Source: Neobacillus sp. WH10 (GTDB taxonomy: Bacteria > Bacillota > Bacilli > Bacillales > Cytobacillaceae). From it: 64,000 bases of DNA. This document shows, one piece after another, positions 60,641 to 64,000 of this stretch. Location: contig NZ_CP126110.1 in NCBI RefSeq assembly GCF_030123405.1, positions 3,038,001 through 3,102,000 on the forward strand, written 5' to 3'. Position 1 is the first letter of the stretch, and each line of letters starts with the position of its first letter. The notes beneath the pieces are model-generated. The model had not been told where the DNA came from. It was given only the letters and a program-made list of their open reading frames with translations, and did not search any database. The position numbers and the translations under genes were made by a program.

Positions 60641-61641
60641 TATTTTGCCCCCTCCCTTTCTGGTTTGATAAATTCAGCTAGGTTCGTTATTTCACTATTT
60701 AACTCAATGCCTAGTTCATCTTTTACTTTTGTATTAATGAAAAAGTGTATCGTATCAGGAAGCTCAACCGGAAGGTCAGCGGGAGAATTCCCTTGGAGTA
60801 TCCTACTTACATACCTTGCAGCTTGGTACCCTTGTTCCTCAAAACTTGAACCATAGCTTGCAAGAATACCTTCCTCTACCTCATTTCCGTAAACACCCAT
60901 CGCAGGAATTTTATTTTCTTTTATAATTTTTGCGATTTTCTCTGTTAGAGATTCCATGCGAAAGCCTGGTACCATTAACAGTGCATCATCTTGCTGTATA
61001 TTTCCGCTTAAAAATTCGGTGAATTTCGGGTCGCTAACATTTACAGGAATTATTGGCAAAGCAAGACTCTTTGCGGCATCTATCGTATTCTCTAAGCTTA
61101 GTACACTAACTTTATTTTTTTTGTCATAAAGGACGAAGAACCTTTTAGCGGTGGGAACTAATTGATGCAAAAGCTCCAGCCTCTTTCCTGATAGACTCGT
61201 ATGGTAGTTATTAACCCCTGTAAAAAATCCGCCAGGGGACCGGTAATCTTTAATTAATCCAAGCTCTTTTGGCGCTGCAACTCCGGCAAAAACAACAGGG
61301 ATATTAGTTTTCTGCTCTTCCATCTTTTCTTTTAAGGCTAAGGTTTCGATTCCTCCCATTGTAACAATAAGGGCAGGCTTTTCATTAATCAATTCATCGA
61401 TTTTCTTATCTAACGTTTTTTCATTATCCAAGGCATTCTTTACATCAAATTCTATCGCATCTTCCTTATACCCAAGTTCACGCATCCCTTTCTTTAAACC
61501 AGTAAGCTTTTCAACCCTACTGTTTCCCATCATGATTACCCCTATTTTTGTCGGAGAATCTTCGCGGTGATTAATAAAGTTATTTATAAGGACTGATACA
61601 ATAATTATTATGAGAATAAAAAAATACCATTTTGTTTTCAT
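60640..61641 (-). CDS. Membrane-tethered ABC-type substrate-binding protein, probable sensor accessory
   Basis: A 333-residue protein with one N-terminal membrane helix (about 5-23) and no lipobox, then a periplasmic-binding-protein fold of the TrpX/ABC_sub_bind type (KIGVIMMGNSRVEKLTGLKKG, IPVVFAGVAAPKELGLIK, each partial). There is no permease or ATPase gene nearby. The TAATG overlap with the kinase gene suggests it supplies a ligand signal to the kinase rather than transport. Its ligand is unknown; an oxyanion is suggested by context. An ABC transport role is the alternative. Confidence 0.85.
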   Translation of the reverse strand: MKTKWYFFILIIIIVSVLINNFINHREDSPTKIGVIMMGNSRVEKLTGLKKGMRELGYKEDAIEFDVKNALDNEKTLDKKIDELINEKPALIVTMGGIETLALKEKMEEQKTNIPVVFAGVAAPKELGLIKDYRSPGGFFTGVNNYHTSLSGKRLELLHQLVPTAKRFFVLYDKKNKVSVLSLENTIDAAKSLALPIIPVNVSDPKFTEFLSGNIQQDDALLMVPGFRMESLTEKIAKIIKENKIPAMGVYGNEVEEGILASYGSSFEEQGYQAARYVSRILQGNSPADLPVELPDTIHFFINTKVKDELGIELNSEITNLAEFIKPEREGAK

Positions 61642-61751
61642 TTTTTTTACCCCTTACTACGAATTCAATACTCATCTTCTTTCACTATACCTAATAAAAA
61701 ACCTATATTACCTATGCAAAAAGGATAATTATATGAATTTTTAATGAATAT

Positions 61752-61809
61752 AAAAATGCGGGCCAGTTCCGGTGGCAATAATGACTTATTAACACCGGGA
61801 GACTGACCC
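61752..61809 (-). terminator. Terminator of the tsdA-type gene
   Basis: On the minus strand GGGTCAGT and CCGGTG pair with CACCGG and ACTGGCCC, then ATTTTTAT. It resembles the repeat-derived hairpin at 45754. Confidence 0.8.
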
Positions 61810-61823
61810 TACAATCTTAAATA

Positions 61824-62738
61824 TTAATTTTTATTACTTTTTAGCTCATATGGTACATCCGCTGGGGCATTTCCTTGTGGCCAGTCATTTGCCTTTTCGG
61901 CGAAATCAGGTCTTTCTTTTGAAAGAATAAAGCCGGCAAGATCTGCTGCTTGTTGGTCAGTTAAACTTCCTTGTTTTATGCCACCCATTTCACCAAGGGG
62001 CATATTTCGTTTAATATACCCAGCTGCTGTTGATACTCGCCCCATGCCAGCTCCAATATTAAACGACTTGTCTCCCCAAAGTGCCGGTCCTGTGGTTGGA
62101 CCTGTCCCGGAACCATCCGCACCGTGACAAGATGAACAAGATTGTTGATAAAGTTTTTCTCCATTTGCAAGGTCTGGATTTGGAACAGTTTGCAGCGAAT
62201 TTTTTATTATCCATGGACGTTCTTTAATACCAATAGGTACATCCGTCGAGATAAAGTTCAAATAAGAAACCATTGCCCGCATCTCGTCGCTGTTTGCCTC
62301 AAGAGGCTTTCCGTTCATACTTCTTTTGAAGCAGCCATTGATTCTGTCTTCAATAGTTAACACCTTTCCAGCTCGTGGATTGTATGTAGGATAAACAGCG
62401 GTAACGCCTGTTAGAGGTGAAGTTGTATCGGTTCCTGCTGTACCGTGGCAGCTGGAACATGCTAAATTGTTACCTACATTGTTTGGTAGAGCCGTATTCG
62501 TTTCATTCATTATCTTAAAGCCAAGTTTAATCGATTCTCCTAAAGGCCCTTCTGGAACCTTCTCCATGCTTGGGGGTTCATATGTTTTAATTGCATTTTG
62601 TTCCTTAGATGCTGTTTGGTTTTCTTGTGGCTGCTTATCATTAGCAGCAGGCTTATCTGATGCACAACCAGTAAGTATTAATGCAGCGGCTAATAGCGAC
62701 AGCCCATAACCTGTTCTTAATTTTGCAAGCTTTCCCAT
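61824..62738 (-). CDS. tsdA: Diheme cytochrome c lipoprotein of the TsdA type
   Basis: A 304-residue lipoprotein with lipobox LTGC (C25) and two CxxCH heme sites (94-98 and 201-205). The RINGCFKRSMNGKPL segment carries C136, which corresponds to the cysteine axial ligand of heme 1 that sets TsdA apart; RNMPLGEMGG offers M246 as heme 2 ligand. TsdA interconverts thiosulfate and tetrathionate by joining or splitting two thiosulfates. ATG 62738 has AGGAG 8 bases upstream; the longer frame would run through the promoter and the palindrome. Its own sigma-54 promoter lies 46 bases upstream. A different diheme cytochrome c is the alternative. Confidence 0.82.
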   Translation of the reverse strand: MGKLAKLRTGYGLSLLAAALILTGCASDKPAANDKQPQENQTASKEQNAIKTYEPPSMEKVPEGPLGESIKLGFKIMNETNTALPNNVGNNLACSSCHGTAGTDTTSPLTGVTAVYPTYNPRAGKVLTIEDRINGCFKRSMNGKPLEANSDEMRAMVSYLNFISTDVPIGIKERPWIIKNSLQTVPNPDLANGEKLYQQSCSSCHGADGSGTGPTTGPALWGDKSFNIGAGMGRVSTAAGYIKRNMPLGEMGGIKQGSLTDQQAADLAGFILSKERPDFAEKANDWPQGNAPADVPYELKSNKN

Positions 62739-62783
62739 TCTCTTCACTCCTAATAGAATAATAATGAATTCATTTAATTTAGA

Positions 62784-62799
62784 TGCAATTTTCATGCCA
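62784..62799 (-). promoter_or_regulatory. Sigma-54 promoter of the tsdA-type gene
   Basis: The minus strand reads TGGCATGAAAATTGCA, matching TGGCAC-N5-TTGCW except one base of the -24 box. It lies 46 bases before the start codon. Confidence 0.82.
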
Positions 62800-62851
62800 G
62801 ATATAAAACCTTCGGTCAGAATGAGTTTTAAATTTACTTCTATAATAAAAA

Positions 62852-62886
62852 CAAGACAAAAAGTCATAGTATGACAATTTGTCTTG
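62852..62886. promoter_or_regulatory. 35-bp inverted repeat, candidate enhancer for the NtrC-type regulator
   Basis: Outer arms CAAGACAAA and TTTGTCTTG are perfect over 9 bp; inner arms GTCAT and ATGAC are perfect over 5 bp around AGT. It lies 53-87 bases upstream of the tsdA -24 element, in the normal enhancer position. Confidence 0.6.
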
Positions 62887-63055
62887 CTTTCGTTTTCCCA
62901 ACTTAAATAATATTCAAGTGGTTGTATCGTGTAATTGGCTAGTAGAAATATTCCAAATCCACTCCCTTAAATTAAAAAGAAAAATAGTATTTTATATACA
63001 ATCTTTTAGTTAATAAGGTTTAATAAAAAAAAAGAGATTTTTATAGGGAGGAATT

Positions 63056-63892
63056 ATGATCAATAAATCAGCAATTGTTACGGGGGCATCTAGTGGTTTT
63101 GGTTTGTTATGTACGATTGAATTGGCCTTAAAAGGCTTTACAGTCATTGCGACAATGAGAGACGTGAAAAAAGCACAGCCATTACTCGAACTAGCTAAAG
63201 AAAAAAATTTAGGAGAGTTGATTCAAATCCACTCACTTGATGTAACTTCCACCGAATCTATTAATGACTTGAAAAATTTGCTCACAACCTTTCCCTCTAT
63301 AGATGTGTTAGTGAACAATGCGGGGATTGCACTTGGTGGTTTTAGTGAAGAGCTTTCCATAGAAGAATATCGAAGGCAATTTGAAACAAACTTTTTCGGA
63401 GTGATTGCAGTAACCCAAGCTGTACTTCCATATATGAGGTCTAAAGGGCACGGCAGAATAATCAACATGAGCAGCATTAGCGGCAGAATGGGATTCCCTG
63501 GATTATCTGCTTATGTTTCCTCCAAGTATGCACTTGAGGGCTATAGCGAAAGCTTGAGGCTTGAGCTTAAACCATTTGGCATTGATGTATCCTTAATTGA
63601 GCCTGGTTCGTATCAAACTAATATTTGGACAAGTGTTGACGAAATGGAAATTAACTCTAATTCCCCCTACTTATCCTATATGGAGAGTATGCTAAAAGAA
63701 ATTAATAGTGGAAAAGAAGAACATGGCAATCCCATAGAAGTTGCGAAACTAGTAGCTCAAATTGCCTCCCAACAGAAATCTCCAGACCTTAGATACCCAA
63801 TCGGCAAAAGTGTAAAGAAAAATTTGTTTCTAAAAAGTCTCCTGCCCTGGGGATTCATTGAAGCAGCGATTTTGAAAAGGATTAGGCACTGA
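63056..63892 (+). CDS. Short-chain dehydrogenase/reductase (SDR)
   Basis: A 278-residue classical SDR. The NAD(P)-binding TGASSGFG is at residues 9-16, NNAG near 88, the catalytic serine is in NMSSISGRMG, and YVSSK carries the Tyr and Lys of the active site. Length and the GIDVSLIEPGSYQTNIW segment fit the YusZ-like group. It reduces or oxidises an alcohol or ketone of unknown identity in the cytoplasm. GGGAGG is five bases before the ATG. It is divergent from the cytochrome gene, and its T8-tailed end runs into the terminal repeats. Confidence 0.9.
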   Translation: MINKSAIVTGASSGFGLLCTIELALKGFTVIATMRDVKKAQPLLELAKEKNLGELIQIHSLDVTSTESINDLKNLLTTFPSIDVLVNNAGIALGGFSEELSIEEYRRQFETNFFGVIAVTQAVLPYMRSKGHGRIINMSSISGRMGFPGLSAYVSSKYALEGYSESLRLELKPFGIDVSLIEPGSYQTNIWTSVDEMEINSNSPYLSYMESMLKEINSGKEEHGNPIEVAKLVAQIASQQKSPDLRYPIGKSVKKNLFLKSLLPWGFIEAAILKRIRH

Positions 63893-63900
63893 GCTTTTTT

Positions 63901-63993
63901 TTCGGACTAGCAAAGGGAATTTCCTCCTTGTCCTGTCCGAATATGCCTCGCATTCGGACTAGCAAAGGTGAATTCCTGGTTGTCTTGTCCGAA
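63901..63993. repeat. Two tandem hairpin repeats spaced 52 bp
   Basis: TTCGGACTAGCAAAGG...GTCCGAA occurs at 63901-63941 and 63953-63993. Each 41-bp unit is bounded by the inverted repeat TTCGGAC/GTCCGAA, and an inner AAAGG/CCT...CTTG pairing is possible. The repeat lies just after the SDR stop and reaches to the window edge; more copies may follow. Confidence 0.9.
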
Positions 63994-64000
63994 TGAGCTT

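Noticed and set aside
62739..62867. Longer start of the cytochrome gene
   Set aside because: It would run through the sigma-54 promoter and the 35-bp palindrome, and would bury the lipoprotein signal.

Overview
The window looks like a chromosomal segment of a spore-forming, low-GC Gram-positive of the family Bacillaceae (Bacillus/Neobacillus-like). The evidence is AT-rich DNA, strong AGGAGG ribosome sites, many U-tailed hairpin terminators, a proBA T-box leader, a YrzB-like DUF1292 protein, PucR regulators, CcpA-type cre candidates and a sigma-54 (SigL)-type promoter system. I see no rRNA, tRNA, CRISPR, transposase or phage genes.

Layout. 0-9.7 kb: the 3' end of a GH18 hydrolase, a small secreted protein, an alpha/beta hydrolase, two small conserved proteins, a feoA / split-feoB iron(II) transporter, a SatD-DUF3307 pair with a 15-bp inverted repeat as likely operator, and a Rad3-type Fe-S helicase fused to a nuclease domain. 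9.7-10.1 kb: seven tandem 52-bp hairpin repeats. 10.2-16.1 kb: proBA with a proline T-box, a WrbA-like flavoprotein and a UPF1-like helicase. 16.5-27.5 kb: a one-direction reductive pyrimidine degradation cluster (preT, preA, dihydropyrimidinase, NCS1 permease, a small protein, PucR, CoA-acylating semialdehyde dehydrogenase, omega-aminotransferase). It runs from uracil to acetyl-CoA but lacks beta-ureidopropionase within the window.

28-45.7 kb is mixed: small unknown proteins, two paralogous TetR regulators (one divergent from a DHA2 efflux pump), a thioesterase, oligoendopeptidase F, a VanW lipoprotein, a formate/nitrite channel, an orphan [NiFe]-hydrogenase small subunit, proline dehydrogenase and a stand-alone ftsZ. 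45.9-50.5 kb repeats the PucR / dehydrogenase / aminotransferase module of the pyrimidine cluster in the same order and orientation.

50.7-62.9 kb is the most interesting part: a respiratory oxyanion-reductase island. It holds tatA, a four-cluster Fe-S subunit, an NrfD-type membrane subunit, a Tat-exported molybdopterin subunit of tetrathionate-reductase size, and a TorD-like chaperone. Beside them are a membrane-tethered substrate-binding protein, a dCache/PAS histidine kinase with a four-cysteine cluster, an NtrC-type regulator with an exact GAFTGA loop, and a diheme cytochrome c lipoprotein of the TsdA (thiosulfate dehydrogenase / tetrathionate reductase) type. Near-consensus sigma-54 promoters precede both tatA and tsdA. 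A 35-bp inverted repeat lies upstream of the tsdA promoter and related sequence upstream of the tatA promoter, so one signalling system probably controls both. The substrate (tetrathionate favoured; selenate or arsenate possible) is inferred, not shown. The window ends with an SDR oxidoreductase and a second pair of hairpin repeats, again 52 bp apart.
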